Positions 1 to 12,233 of a DNA stretch of 64,000 nt are shown piece by piece. The DNA is from Trema orientale (taxonomy: Eukaryota > Streptophyta > Magnoliopsida > Rosales > Cannabaceae). Position 1 is the first letter of the stretch, and each line of letters opens with the position of its first letter. The stretch is taken from positions 183,707-247,706 of the forward strand of contig JXTC01000057.1 in the NCBI GenBank assembly GCA_002914845.1, given 5' to 3'. The position numbers and the translations under genes are program-made. The notes beneath the pieces were generated by a model. That model saw only the letters and a program-made list of their open reading frames with translations, searched no databases and was not told the DNA's origin.

Positions 1-1555
1 ACATATTTAAAGGATTCACGAAAAGAAACAAATTTAAAAATGAACAAAGCAGATACACTATTTTTGCAAAATTAACTAAAGCACCAGCACACAAACTTGA
101 CATAATAACATTAACACAACACTAAAGTACTAATGTGCCAAACACTTAATGAGCCAACCAGTAATAAGCGAAGCACTTAATTATGATATCAAACAAAATT
201 CCCAAAGCAGAATAGTAATTAAAAGTCATTGTCTCCATTGTACACTCCATGTCCTAACCAAAAAGGAAAAGAAAACTAATAATTATTCACCACATCCACA
301 TGTTATGAATTATAGAAACAATCGAATAAAGTTAAAAGAGATGTGGCATCCATATTTAGCCATAGGAAAAAAATATATTGGTCAAGTCAAGCCACTTTAA
401 ACACAAATACATTCTATAAGTGATACAAAGAAGATGAGTTTCTCCTTGATTTCATCATCAACACAGCATAATTTCCCAACTCCAAATAAGATGCAATTTG
501 AGAACTTTTTTTCTATTAGTATAAATGCAAATCAAAGTATAGAAAATATATCAAACTTTGCTTATTTGCAAAATCACATGTTAATAGATTAATTTTTGAA
601 TTTTTTTTCATAACTAATACAAAAATAAAGACACTGATAAACAGGGAGTCACGCCATGAATTGAACTAATAATAATAAAGACAAATATTTAAAATGTGAA
701 AAGAATTTACACACTAGAACAAATCTTAAAAATAGCTACAGGCTACAATCCTTCTACGCTTGTCTTTAAAATAGCACAAATCTTGTCAAGCAGATCAATT
801 GTATTGCGATATAGCTTCCACTAACTACTAATAAATTAATTGAAATCTTATCTTATTAGCCTTTTAGGTCAATGTGTCTAATGCACACCTAACTTTTGAA
901 GGGTTTTTATTATTTTTAATTATATGCATTTTTTGTCAAAGAACGTTTTCAATTGGGATTCTTAATATGCTATTATTTGTTTACTTTGCATGATAATAAA
1001 ATATAATATAGCACTTTGTCACTATAAGCTTTTTACTAAATTTAGTCCAATTTAATTTCACTTTTTCCTAAACGTAATTTAGTATAAAGTTTCTAGCTTG
1101 CTCAAATTCTACTACCAAAAGTGCATGGATCATTTAAACTTTATGGAATTATTTTATTTTGGTCTAATTTTGGCTTATTGTCTGAGTAGTCAATTTGTAT
1201 TTGGTCAGGTATGATATTAGCATCTAGAAAATTATAAATGGACAAAGTTAGATAACTTTGTGCTCCACCAATGAGAAAAACAAATGCCTATAATATTTTG
1301 GAAAAATAATAGCAACAAAAATAATTAAACTTAGACCATCAAAAAAAATGAAAATTATCAACTACCCTATCAGATAAGAAAAAGAAAAAAAGGTTTTAGA
1401 ATTTGAGAAACAACCAGAGAGAGAGATCGATTTTACTTTGAGATAATGGGACATATAGTAACATCACAAATGCAATATATTATTTTTCTCTACAAATATG
1501 TATAAATATTTTTCTTGTTATTATGTGATAAGAGTTGACCATTAACATTGCCTGA
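1..1555. other. AT-rich intergenic sequence, no gene seen
   Basis: I see no coding region, RNA gene or terminal-repeat element with support. The sequence is A/T-rich with short homopolymers. The one open frame near position 149 has no recognisable domain and looks like chance. It may be the interior of the CACTA-like element whose end lies at 2380. Confidence 0.5.
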
Positions 1556-2380
1556 TATAGAGCAGAGCCAAAGAATACGCAGAGAAAGGAGTTGAGCCAA
1601 ATCAAACGTCTTTGAGCCGTAATAGATTTTGGGAGAGTGGAGAGGAGAAGATAAGGGAGCTAGCTATAAATGGTTGGTCCTTTCCAAAAAATTCACTATT
1701 GAAGCTGGGCTTATAAAGAAAGGTGATTTTGATTTTGTTTTGAGTGGTAAAGTTTCAGAGTTTTCTCTTTAGAGAACACCTTGCGATATTTTCTTCATGT
1801 ATAGTGGGAATAGAGTTCGACTCTGTATTTTGCTTGGTGGGGGCACGATGGTGAGAGGAGATGATGGTAAGAGAGGGCTGAGAGGAGAAGATTAAGAGAG
1901 AGCAGAGAGATAATAGCGAGAGAGCTGAGCGGCAGATGAGGCCAATGAAGAAGAGATAAAGGAAAAAAGGGATTTAACCCTACACGTGCCTAAACCACTT
2001 TCTACTTAATTTTTTTTTATTTTTTTAAAATATAAATCGCTACCCCGATGCTTTATTCCGTCGGTAAAAGATAACTCAAAATTTTTTCCCAAATTAAAAT
2101 GGGCGCCTAATATTTATCGCCTAATGGAGTCCGCGGCAATTTTTTAACCAAACTTTTCCCGACGAAAAGTCAACAGAGCGTCGGCATAGGGTCTAATTTA
2201 CGCAGCTAAATTTACATGCCACCCTTTTGCCGACGCTCCATACGTCAGGATAGAGTCTTTATTTCTAAATATTTTTAGCAATTTTTTACCGACGAGTTTT
2301 AAGATGACCCATCGGTAATAGGTTCTTTTGCCGACATGATTCCAATAATGCGTCGGCAAAAGTCTTTTATTTTTGTAGTG
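1556..2380 (-). mobile_element. End of a CACTA (En/Spm-like) DNA transposon
   Basis: The stretch ends with TTTTTGTAGTG, the reverse complement of the CACTACAAAAA terminus of plant CACTA elements. About 350 bp inward are filled with short degenerate units of the form CCGACGC / GCGTCGG, often followed by AAAAG, in both orientations. This is the subterminal-repeat pattern expected of CACTA elements. Further in (about 1600-1960), the minus strand is CT-rich, like a transposon leader. The element must extend left of 2380. I found no matching CACTAC start inside the window, so it is either truncated or runs past base 1. No transposase frame is visible. Confidence 0.6.
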
Positions 2381-2392
2381 AATATTGTGTAT

Positions 2393-2640
2393 GGTAAAAG
2401 GATATAGGTAGGACTAATTTAGGCCTAAATGATGTTTTTAGGAATTGTTTTTAAAATGACATTTTAGAGGTGTCAACAATTTTTTAACCTATGATCAAAA
2501 AAATTATAACCGTTATTAATGACAGTTTTAGGAGTTTTTCATAATCAAGAAGTCCTTGATACTTGTAAAAATTTCTTTTTGAAATAAATTCATAAAAAAT
2601 TCATTTAGGCACAAACTACTTCTATTCATGTCCTTTTTCC
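2393..2640. mobile_element. MITE, probably Mutator-type, with 9-bp target duplication
   Basis: A 248-bp element without coding capacity. Its ends are inverted repeats: the left begins GGTAAAAGGATATAGGTAGG and the right end reads GGAAAAAGGACATGAATAG on the other strand. Similarity extends about 40 bp inward. It is flanked by ATTGTGTAT (2384-2392) and ATTGCGTAT (2641-2649), a 9-bp duplication with one mismatch. That length is typical of Mutator-like elements. It sits 12 bp beyond the CACTA end. Confidence 0.65.
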
Positions 2641-2657
2641 ATTGCGTATATGCTAGT

Positions 2658-2950
2658 AAGAAAATGACATGGATAGGACTAACCTGGGTGAAAATGACTT
2701 TTCTTTGTACATTTTTCCAAAAATGACATTTTTAGGAGTGTCAAGGACTTCTTAACCTATGCTCAAGAACTTCTTAACTATGAAAAATCATTTAGGACTC
2801 TTTCATAGTCAAGAAATCATGGTCAAGAATTCTTGACCATGGGTCAAAATGTTCTTGACACTCCTAAAAATGTTATTTTAAAAAAATACGCAAAAAAAAT
2901 AAAATTAAACAGTTTGGCCCAAGTTATTCCTACCTATGTCCTTTTCTCTT
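2658..2950. mobile_element. Second MITE of the same family
   Basis: The left end (AAAATGACATGGATAGGACT region) and the reverse-complemented right end (AAAAGGACATAGGTAGGAAT region) match each other and the neighbouring MITE. The shared inner motif GACATTTTTAGGAGTGTCAA occurs in inverted form at both sides. The centre holds a perfect 24-bp palindrome at 2818-2841, with half-site CATGGTCAAGAA. No clean target duplication was found, so the boundaries are approximate. Confidence 0.5.
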
Positions 2951-3147
2951 TGTTAGAAGATTCCATGAGCTTAGTAGCTACACAGGCCCATGGCCCCTTA
3001 CACTAAAACATGTTCCCACATTGTGGGTAGATGAACCTAACTGGTATTATTTTGGGTTTCCAACACTTTTACCGACCAAAATAAAAAAAATTCAAAAAAT
3101 ATGGTGGGTTAGTATTTTTTTTTCCTCCAATTCCCCTATCACTTTTT

Positions 3148-3415
3148 TCAAAAAAATACCACTTTTAAAAAGTTTTTAGAAAAATACCACTTTTAAAAAG
3201 TTTTTAGAAAAATACCATTTTTAATAATAGTTACTAGTTACCGGTGTTTGAAAACTGGTTATCGGTTAACAATTATTAGTTATATACTAATTATGAATAC
3301 ATTTGGTTACTAGTTATCAATACTTGAAAACTAGTTATCAATTACTAGTTAATATTTTCAAAATGGTATTTTTCTAAGAACTTTTTAAAAAGTGATATTT
3401 TTCTTAAAAAAATGT
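3148..3415. mobile_element. Palindromic MITE-like element
   Basis: Inverted arms of the form AAAAATACCACTTTTAAAAAG enclose a centre built of GGTTACTAGTTATC-type palindromic modules. The left arm carries the motif twice in tandem (about 31-bp period). A related copy lies near 63.13-63.29 kb. Elements with a similar arm but a GTTACTTGAGGTAACT centre lie near 41.9 and 63.8 kb. It encodes nothing. Confidence 0.5.
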
Positions 3416-3429
3416 GGTACTGGATCTAA

Positions 3430-5215
3430 AAAGACTAAGCCCACCACAAATTTATAATTCTTTTCTAAAATGGCCATATATGGCCTAATTTTCTCGAGTA
3501 TTTTAGGCCAAATGATTTATAGATTATAGAATGAATTATTTAGGAGTATTACAATATCAATAACGGATACTTATTATATTAATAACTGATGACTAACGCT
3601 AGAAAATTCATAAATTTATGATCATAAAATTAGGTGACCTTATGATTAATATTGTAATATTCGTAGAAAAGTCATTTTGAAAGAAGGAAGATTTAAATCC
3701 ATTAGCAATCTACATTCATTACTTTAGTTATAACTTTACCCATAATTAGAATTACTTAAAAGGACAATCTAATAGTGATTTTTTTTTTTTTTCCGCTTGA
3801 AATCTAATAGTGAATTTATACAGTAAAGAATCATCAAATAGCAACCTAAGAAAGAAAAGAAAACAATAAAACAACAGGGGGATTATATACACCTCAACTT
3901 TGTATGAAAGCACCTTATTGATCAATAAAATGATTAAAAGAGACAATTTAGGAAAGAAGAAGAAGAAGAAGAAGAAAAAATGCACCCCATCTTCATCTAT
4001 CCTTCTTTTTTAGTTTCAAAGGAATGTTTCTATTCAAATTTCCGTTCTGTCTTTTGTCTTACTATTTTTTTAAGAATTTCTTTTTATGCATAATTCATCT
4101 CCTCCAGTTCTAATTTCTTTAATAATCTCTTTAATCTTAAACTAAAGGAGAGGAAGTGAAATTTCTTTATTTTATACCTACTTTGTCTTGTTTTATTTTT
4201 TTTTCTAATATCTTATGTTTTATTTTCTCATTAAAATTGTTCGTTTCACTTATAGTTTTTTATTTAATGATTCAATCATTTCATCCTAAAAAATTAAAAC
4301 TAGTACTTTATTTTAGATCATAGATTTGTAGGGAAGAAAGTTAATTTTAGATGATGTTTGAGATGCTATTAACATGGCGTTTGATTTCTTTTCCTAACTT
4401 GTCTTTTTATTTATTTTAGGAGGCCTTAATAATTGGGTGGGTTGCAAATATAGCTCCACTAAAATAAAGCCTATGGAATTACCTAAACACTAATATAAGG
4501 AAATTACTCTATCATTGCTCAAAATCTTTAGAAAGAAAAAAAAAAAAGCGACTCTTCATGAAAAATTATATGACAACAAAAGAAAGGCTTGTAGTAAAAA
4601 AAAGGTGAGTTTCATATATATTTTTTAATCTTATTTAATATTGTTTTTATTTCTTTGTAGTACAGATAATGAGTTGCAAGCGTTGTTGCTAGAAATTTCG
4701 AAAACAAATTTCTGAAAAAATGATTTTACCGAAAATAATTTCTGCAATTTTGTAAACAAATCAAGAACGCAGTGGAATAGATATTTTAAAATTTTTCTTG
4801 AAACTTTACAAAACAAAAACGTAGGATCGTTGATCTAACATAAATTAATTCATGGATCTTAGTTTAGATAAAACCTAGAAGCGCTTCACAATCATTGAGC
4901 CTTCCTGTCTATTCTCTAGAACCCGTTGAATGATCTGATATGTGGGCACCTTCTTGATTCCCAACGAGAGATGGGCGGACGATCCGGAAGATGCTCTTCC
5001 TTCTCCTTTGACTGCACGTCTACGACTATGGGTATCTCTGCCTCGGCAGCTATGAACGAACACGGGATTTCTTCCGCGGTAGCTCGGCTCTCTCCCCCTC
5101 TCTCTCTCATTCTCTCTATTTTTTGAAAAACACAGTCACTATGACTGTAGGTGGCGTGTGGTACACTTAGAGAGGCTTAGGAGAACTTTTCTCTTAAGTT
5201 GAGCACCAATACTAG
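3430..5215. other. Intergenic, no supported gene
   Basis: AT-rich DNA with an (AAG)n tract near 3955-3978. From about 4870 to 5110 the base composition is more even and both strands are open for about 60 codons, but neither frame shows a domain I recognise. It may be degraded transposon sequence belonging with the transposase scrap just downstream. Confidence 0.4.
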
Positions 5216-5218
5216 CAA

Positions 5219-5338
5219 AATGAGACTCAGCGGTGGCTCAACATCCAACAGTGGATGTTTCAGGTGTTGATTGCTCAGCTTGACATCTAGTTGCTACCCC
5301 CATCCCAGCCGCCACCGCCTCCACCATCGGATATGTAG
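5219..5338 (+). pseudogene. C-terminal scrap of a plant CACTA-associated (Ptta/En/Spm) transposase
   Basis: One frame reads a short helix-like segment rich in Q and W (NETQRWLNIQQWMFQVLIAQ), then an in-frame stop, then a proline run (six consecutive prolines after PSQ) and SDM before a terminal TAG. A glutamine/tryptophan-rich segment followed by a polyproline tail is typical of the C-terminus of the plant En/Spm-linked transposase family. Only about 39 codons are recognisable and one is a stop, so it is a relic. It lies upstream of the CACTA-like subterminal repeats at 6.6-6.87 kb and on the strand expected if both came from one element. The family assignment is inference from composition and context. 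Confidence 0.35.
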
Positions 5339-5344
5339 TTATTT

Positions 5345-6590
5345 TTTTTTAATTTTTTGTAATTTTTATAACAATATGTATAACTTTTTTTATTTAATAA
5401 ATTTGGTATTATTAATTTAATAACTTTTAATTATTTATTATTTATACTATTAAATTTGTGTTTATTAATTAAAAATTTTAGTTATTTATTGTAGTGGTCA
5501 AAAAATTGCCTAATAATTGAAAGTTCAAATGAGATGGACCCCTTATGTCCAACAAGGCCCATAGATACTACAGTTAGGCCAAAGAATAAATGGGCTCATG
5601 AGGCCCAATCTATGAAATTATCTCCAATGACTAAAGTCCAATTGGACAAACAATATTAGAGAGATGTAAACCCTATTGGGCTTATTGGGCCCAATTGACC
5701 ATTCAATTAGTATTGGGCTATATGTGAGCTAGACAGGGGACTTTATAGATCCAAATAGTCTAAGCTTCAATAGACTAATTACCTATAATCATAATTAACT
5801 CTTAATTATGACTGAGCCTTGTCCATTAATATTAGGGCACTCCACTATAGGCCCAATATTGCACTCTTAGACTAAATATCATATATTTTCCGTGAAGCTA
5901 ATTAACACATTAATTAACTTAATCCATTTAGCATATACTATACCTGCAGATATACCCCCGATGCAATATCGTACTAGGGAGATAAAATTACCGTATTACC
6001 CCTCTAGTACATATTTATCTTTGAGTTGCTATTTTTCATCTAATGGATAGTAATTGACTACAGTGTTTGAAATTGCCCATACAAACACAGTCAAATTCAC
6101 AAAGTGAATACCTGGCGCCTGGTTTTTTATTATCCAAGTCCTTGAAAAAACTCAAAGTGACATTATATGCATGGTGTTCAAATTATGAAGGGTGTTCTCG
6201 TCAATTCACAAATCTTATCTTCCAAGATACCGGAGTTCGAACCATATAATCGAAACTAGTCTTTCAGTAAGTCAAAAAGATAAAACTCATGAAAGCAAGT
6301 CCGACAATCACTAAGATTAAAGTAATCTTGCAATAGTGCTAGATTAGTGAAAGATAGAATATTGAGTTATTATCTGAAGTCAGACACTTCGATGATTGGA
6401 TACTTCATCAATCCTATTGAAATAGACAACACTATATTTTATGGCAAAATAAAGTATTTCATCTTTATTTGTAGAACGTGAACTTTTAATTTAGATATAA
6501 TGAAATAAAGAATTTAGTCTCCCATATGTGAACGCTTCACACAAACAATTCTTTATTACTCATTATTAGTAATTGAAACTTTTAGACGTT
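5345..6590. other. Intergenic / possible degraded LTR-like insertion
   Basis: No coding sequence. The stretch contains several GGGCC(C)A motifs (5560-5860) and phrases such as GAACGCTTCACACAAAC (about 6530) that resemble a non-coding retroelement LTR. I could not find a matching partner or target duplication. It separates the transposase scrap from the CACTA-like subterminal repeats and may be an insertion between them. Confidence 0.3.
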
Positions 6591-6594
6591 TGCA

Positions 6595-6870
6595 TATTGA
6601 TGCATTTTCACTGACGGAAGTCCTTACACTGTCGAAATGGCACACGTTGGTAAACGACGAAAGGAGTTGGTAAAACTTACTTTAACCGACGCATCACAGT
6701 TTCCATCGTTAGTAGCGTTTCAGAGACACCCTTTTACTGACGCCGGCTGCAGATGAAAAAAACTGTTTGTAATTGTCGAATGGCATTTACCAACACCTTT
6801 TCGATACTTTCACCGATGCATAGTTGCATCGGTGAAAATTCATTTAGGAAAAAAAAAATTTGTTGTGTTT
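6595..6870 (+). mobile_element. Degenerate CACTA-like subterminal region
   Basis: Units related to CCGACGC, CATCGGTGAAAA and GTTGGTAAA occur repeatedly in both orientations, as in the end at 2030-2380. The stretch closes with AAATTTGTTGTG, a decayed form of TTTTTGTAGTG. It is an older, more mutated end in the same orientation as the one at 2380, so it belongs to a different copy. Confidence 0.4.
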
Positions 6871-7106
6871 CATTAAGTTCTTAAAAATGATAATTGCACT
6901 ATCATTTTTGTAATATTTAATTAAGTCCTCAAAACTAATTTAGGAAAAAAAAATGTTGTGTAAAAAGTAGTTTTTCTTTTTTTGGCCAATATAAAGAATA
7001 GTGCAATTATTTATTCGTTAATTCATTTTTTAATATAGAAAGATATAAGCTGCTTAAAATTTAATTTTAAAATTGTGGGTATAACTTGGATTTTACAAAA
7101 TATAAA

Positions 7107-7613
7107 TGGGATAATTACATTTTATACCCTGTATTTTGACTATTTGTTCAATTTATACCTTAATCTTCAAATTTAGAACTAGTAATAAATTTATACCCTT
7201 TCTAGGTCAAATACCAATTTTGACTATTATGTTTATCAAAATAATATTTAAAGTTAAAAATATATATTTTAAAAGAAGTTTAAATTTAAAACTTAACTAA
7301 AATTAATAAATATATTTGTAAATAATATTTAATATATATGTTGTTGCATTTTTTAAATTATATTTTTAATATTTGTTCTTTTAGCTATTAATTTTAATTA
7401 GTTTTAAATTTATATTAAATACTAAAATATATATCTTTAAAGTTTAAAAGGGTGCTTTATTAAATTCAATGGTCAAAAGTGATGTTTGGCACAAAGAGTG
7501 ATAAACTTGTTTTAAGTTTCAAATCTAAAGATAAATATTAATAATAACCAAAATATAAGGTATAAATTGAACAAATAATGAAAATGCATGGTATAAAAAA
7601 TATAATCAACCCA
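7107..7613. mobile_element. Long-terminal-inverted-repeat MITE, about 507 bp
   Basis: The left end (TGGGATAATTACATTTTATA) matches the reverse complement of the right end (TGGGTTGATTATATTTTTTA). The match continues through TTGTTCAATTTATACCTTA for about 60 bp. The interior is AT-rich and non-coding. Flanks share an AAATATAAA string, but it does not abut the right end, so the target duplication is uncertain. Confidence 0.55.
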
Positions 7614-7619
7614 ACTTAA

Positions 7620-8680
7620 ATATAAACTTCTATCATAAAAAAGTACACATAAAAGGTCGTTTCTTCTTATTAAATATTATTATTCTATATATTCAATTAC
7701 CATCCACCTAACAATTGTATGATAATATTAAAAATTTATATCGTGTGATAATATTGAAAAATTCAAAGCACATGTTAAATTTTAACATGTGCTAGTCCTG
7801 AAGTTACATTTTGCACAAGATACAACACATGCAAAAAAATATGTTGTATTTAGCATAGCATTAAAGAAATTCTATTGTACAAATGTTAAAATTTGGTAAT
7901 AGTTAAGGTATGCAATTTTCTATATAATACAATGATACGACTTGAAAATAATACGAAATAAACGAGTTTGGGTGTTTTATTAAATTTTTTTGTCAATTTC
8001 AGGTTGACATGTATAACACAAATAATAAATGGGTAGGTTTTGGGTCAAATCGCTTAACCCGAAACTAACTCGTGTAATACGTTTAATTAAATATATCGTT
8101 TTTGTGTCTTATCGACACGAGACAAATATGACACATTTATTAATATTTTAATATTTTAAATGTGACTTTAATTAATTTTAAATATATTTACACGTGTTTA
8201 GTTGAATTAATTAATTCATAATCGTGTTAAATTTGAATAATCGTATCAATTTTAAATAATTGTGTCAAATATGCCATTATATGATACATAACATATTTAT
8301 TAAACATATTACATATGACGTGTCGTATTATACTTATATTAATCATGTCATATTAAGATTTAAGTTTTTGACACCTTTTACTAATTATGTCGTATTTTCA
8401 TTAAATATTATTATATTATATAGTAATCGTGTCGACCCCAACATACACGATAAAAGGAAATGGCAAACCTATTAGTAGTATAACATATAGCATTTAGAGA
8501 TGTTGTTTACCTTATCTTTAGACGATATATACACCCACATTATTACACTATCTTTAAGGCTGTATCGGTACTTTCAAACCGAATCCAAATCAAGATTGTT
8601 TTTTTGGAAATAATAAAAAAAATCCAGTACAGATTGCTGATTGCTCATGCACGTAATTATTTTTATTATTCTGCCAATTG
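7620..8680. other. AT-rich intergenic with CACGA/CGTGT motifs
   Basis: Between about 8000 and 8450 the sequence repeats short CACGA, CGTGTC and TAACCCG motifs in both orientations, resembling the end regions of non-autonomous DNA elements. No end, target duplication or gene can be fixed. Confidence 0.35.
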
Positions 8681-8682
8681 GT

Positions 8683-8701
8683 GCTAGCCCCACTTCTTCC
8701 C

Positions 8702-8740
<39 letters not shown>

Positions 8741-8762
8741 TAAGAAGCTAGCCCCACTTCTT
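8683..8762. repeat. (AAT)n microsatellite between 16-bp direct repeats
   Basis: About a dozen AAT units (8706-8740) lie between two exact copies of GCTAGCCCCACTTCTT at 8683-8698 and 8747-8762. Confidence 0.85.
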
Positions 8763-8769
8763 GATCTCT

Positions 8770-10351
8770 AGTCTCGTAAGCTCGTACTCTTGAAGAGACC
8801 TTTCATAACAGTATGAGAATCTTAAAGCTCTCCAAAACCGAAACAAAATGCTAAAAATAACATCTTAATCACACTGAGAAAATTGAATTTAAATATCCAG
8901 AACATTTTGTCGTATAGTAGTAAAAAGTGTTAAAATGTTTATACGCTATCAGAATTTTGATTTTATTCTGTTATTTATTTAGAAAGCTTTGGATTAATAA
9001 TAGTAATGGTACTTCTTTCAAACAAAAAAAAAAATAATAGTAATGATACTTTAATTATATTTATTGTACTATTTTGATCTTTGAACTTTTACTACACATA
9101 ATAATGATTTCTCAATTATATAATTGTTAAAGTAATGACCATTTTGTTATAAATTTTTTAGTTTTTTAATAATAAATAGTTATCGACAAAGTATATAATT
9201 AGTCATTATTTATTTTTATGAGTTACAATCTCGTTCTCCGTCATAATTATCAAACTATATGCTTTGCATATAACTTTGTTCTATTAAAAATTTAATAATT
9301 TGTGGAAAAAAAAAAGTCATTGCTACAATTATTGCATAAATTTTAATAATTTATTATATACGTTGAAAATTTGGAATCTCATTCTTTACTACCGTTATTA
9401 AACTACGTACTTTGTAATGACTTATTTTTTTAAATATTTGATAATTTGTGACAAAAAATTACTATTACAACAATTATATAATTTATAGATCATTACTGTT
9501 AAAGTTGAAAAATGGGGTCCAATGAGACTATTAATGTAATTAATCGTAAAGATTTTAGAGGATTTATTTATTAATTATTTTTTCTGAAAGGATTTTTTAT
9601 TAATTATTGCTAACGGGATTTAATCCGTTGAAGTTAGGTTACCAACAATGTGACATATGTTAGTTTTTATGCCGCGAAAACCCCAAAAATTGATATTAAT
9701 TGCTTCAATGGATAGAGATCAAATAGGAGCCGTATTAAATATAGTGCATTTAATTATTTTAGTGGATATAAAATAAACTTGTATATACGGAAGGTACGAT
9801 TTAGATTTTTACTGATTCTGTAAAAGGGAAAAAAAAAAAAAACAAAAAAGAATCTTGCCACATTTTGATTATGTCTTGACGAGTAGACTACGGATAACCC
9901 CAGAGATTCCTGATTGATTTTTTGTTCAAGGAACTTATGATGATTTTTGGATCAAAATTCTTCGTTTCTTCATCATTTGCCCAAAAATTAATAACATTTT
10001 ATGATATGTTATACAAAATTTAAAAACTTATTGCATATTTTTTTTCCTGATTTTATAATGCGATATAATCTTTAACAGCTAAAATCTAGAATTAAGCTCA
10101 AAAAGTCACAAGTTAAAATCCTAACCACTCTCTCTATCCTTGGAGAAATTCTCTCCCTCGATCTTCATTGTAACTCCTTTCTCTTCAGATTGCCATTCTA
10201 TCGGGAGGTAAATAATAGCCAAGGAAAATAATGATGAAGTAATTAATTGGTTTAAATTCCATATTAAACAAAATTATAATGGTAAAAGTAAAATTCTTGT
10301 CAAAATTGACTAAGTAGGGGTGTCTGTGGAATATTTTTTAATTTTAGGGAG
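8770..10351. other. AT-rich intergenic, repeat-derived in part
   Basis: No gene. The part near 9060-9500 shares phrases with 32.45-32.99 kb (AATTTGTTATTA-type inverted segments around TCTCGTTCT), suggesting a dispersed non-coding repeat family. Boundaries are not resolvable by eye. Confidence 0.35.
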
Positions 10352-10942
10352 TGTTGACGGAGGTTTTGTCAACAACGAATTTAGAAAATTGCAAGATGTA
10401 GTTTGTGTGTGAAAATGGTTGATAAATTAAAGCAAATAAGGAGACAAGAATTTTATAGTAGTTCAGCCCTAAAAAAGATGAGCCTATGTCCATTGTTCTT
10501 CACTATTTTCTAGAGAATTACAATAGTTTCTCTAAGTCTTAAGGTGAGAACAAAGAGAGAATTTCAGGGAATGTGTATAGTGAAGTGATTGTAAGATAAT
10601 TGTGTCGTGATCCATAATGAGACTGAGCCCCCCCTTTATATAGGTGAGGGTGGCTCAATGTTTCCCAATTGTGAAAACGGAAAAGTACATAATCAGAAAA
10701 TATAATTTCCAGTAACAACACAATTGGGTAATAACTAATAAATGGATTGCTTGATCTCTACTCAGAAGCTTGTTTCCCTCTCCTCATGGATTACCCATTT
10801 AGAGAAGTCTGATCTAGTTTCTTTTTCTACTGGTCGCACATTATTCATCTGGAGGAGGTCTCACTTCGATCAGAAAAACACATACGCCATCTTAACATAT
10901 TTATTAGTTGTTGACTAATGATGTAGATTTTAATATCGCACA
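10352..10942 (-). repeat. 3' LTR of the Tat-type element
   Basis: 591 bp, TG...CA bounded, aligned along its whole length with the copy at 21201-21790. It carries TTTATATAGG (10635-10644), also present in the partner, although a promoter for the sense transcript should read from the minus strand. The sequence outside the left end is GTGGAATATT...AGGGAG. Confidence 0.92.
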
Positions 10943-11344
10943 CCAATTATCCTTCAGCTCTATTAGGTCTTTAAGGCTAAATGCAGCTTCTCTCTGACAA
11001 GTGCGAGCTTAAGAGTGCGATGTTATGAGATCATCTTGAAACCCTTGAAGAATCGTAAAAATCTCGAATCACATCTTTTCTGAACCACGCGCACACTTCC
11101 CTGACAGATGCAACCACGTGTCACCTTTCTCAGGAGATTAGCAAGGCTCGAGTAGACTCCTCCATTTCTCGAGTAGGTGTAATGATGATAATGACGTTAG
11201 CCGTCGTTTCAAACTAAAATTTTTCGTATTTCGAAAATTAAATTCATTTAATTTTGAAAATTAATTCTTCCCGCGCGAATCTCGGCCATTAAACTCAAAA
11301 TCTTAATTCCTTATCTTACGGTTGAGATTTATTAAATCTCGAGA
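10943..11344 (+). promoter_or_regulatory. Upstream region of the antisense gene, with G-box
   Basis: The stretch between the 3' LTR and the antisense gene contains CACGTG (11115-11120), a core G-box as bound by plant bZIP/bHLH factors, about 225 bp before a TATA box. No open frame of note occurs. The regulatory role is inferred from motif and position only. Confidence 0.4.
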
Positions 11345-11353
11345 TATATAAAG
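11345..11353 (+). promoter_or_regulatory. TATA box of the antisense gene
   Basis: TATATAAAG is followed by a pyrimidine-rich leader (CCTTCATCCTCTTCCTTC) about 20 bp downstream, the usual arrangement of a plant RNA polymerase II start. The leader runs to about 11525, where AG|GTTGGTAATT could be the donor of a leader intron ending at the CAG at 12231-12233. Confidence 0.5.
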
Positions 11354-12233
11354 AAGAAATCCTTCATCCTCTTCCTTCTTATTTTCATTTTCTGAAACTT
11401 TTAACTTTCGAAGCCCAGAGACTGGTGACATTCAGAAGCTCTCTTCCCCATTTCCGGAAAACTCAACCATTGCAACAGCTTCTCAACGACATTAACTCAA
11501 ACTTTTCAGAGATTTTTAACTAGAGGTTGGTAATTCCTCTCTCTTTCTTGTCCCTTTATTTCTGTTTCCATCATAGTACTCATTGAAATACAATATGTAT
11601 AATTTGTAAACTTATTTTAAGGAACTTAAACTTGAACTGTTATTGTCTCTGAACCTCCTTTTTTCTTTCTTTTGTGAACTGAACGGACTTGAGAACTGTC
11701 AATTTAATGGTTTACCAAACTAAATGCCTGAGCCATAAACCCGAATTAGAAATTCTCTGACCCAATGTTGACGATTAGACTTAGGTATGCAAAATTAGCC
11801 GAAACCCATAGGTGAACCTACAATTTCTAAAATTTCTGGGTTTGTAAATAAACTCTAGAACTATAGATTGAGTTGAATCTATATTCTATTCAGGTCGAAC
11901 AATAGTCGTGAATTTGATGAATCGACTGACAAATCTATCTGTTCGAACTTTTAGGATAGAAATCTATGATATATAGACGAATCCATAGATTGATTTAAAG
12001 GAATTCGATCAAATCGTAGATGAATAAATGTACGAATGAATAGATGTCGGTGTAATTCTAGGATTTTTTACACCCAAATTGCTCGCACATAGCGAGTACA
12101 CTTGAAACAATAGACAAAAATAGCATGCCTATCTTTAGGTCGCACTTAGGTTAGTTTTATCAATATGTATATACATGGTTTATGTTAAAATACCTATCGA
12201 CCAGAGCTCGCATATAGTTTATTTCTTTTTCAG

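Noticed and set aside
3752..3985. Open frame with a poly-Phe start on the minus strand
   Set aside because: It is produced by (AAG)n and T-runs; no domain or start context.
5485..5495. Second CACTA terminus (TTATTGTAGTG)
   Set aside because: No subterminal repeats lie next to it, so I treat it as chance similarity.
10346..10351. Clean target-site duplication for the Tat-type element
   Set aside because: TAGGGA occurs near both ends but at different distances from the LTR boundary; the bases directly abutting do not match.
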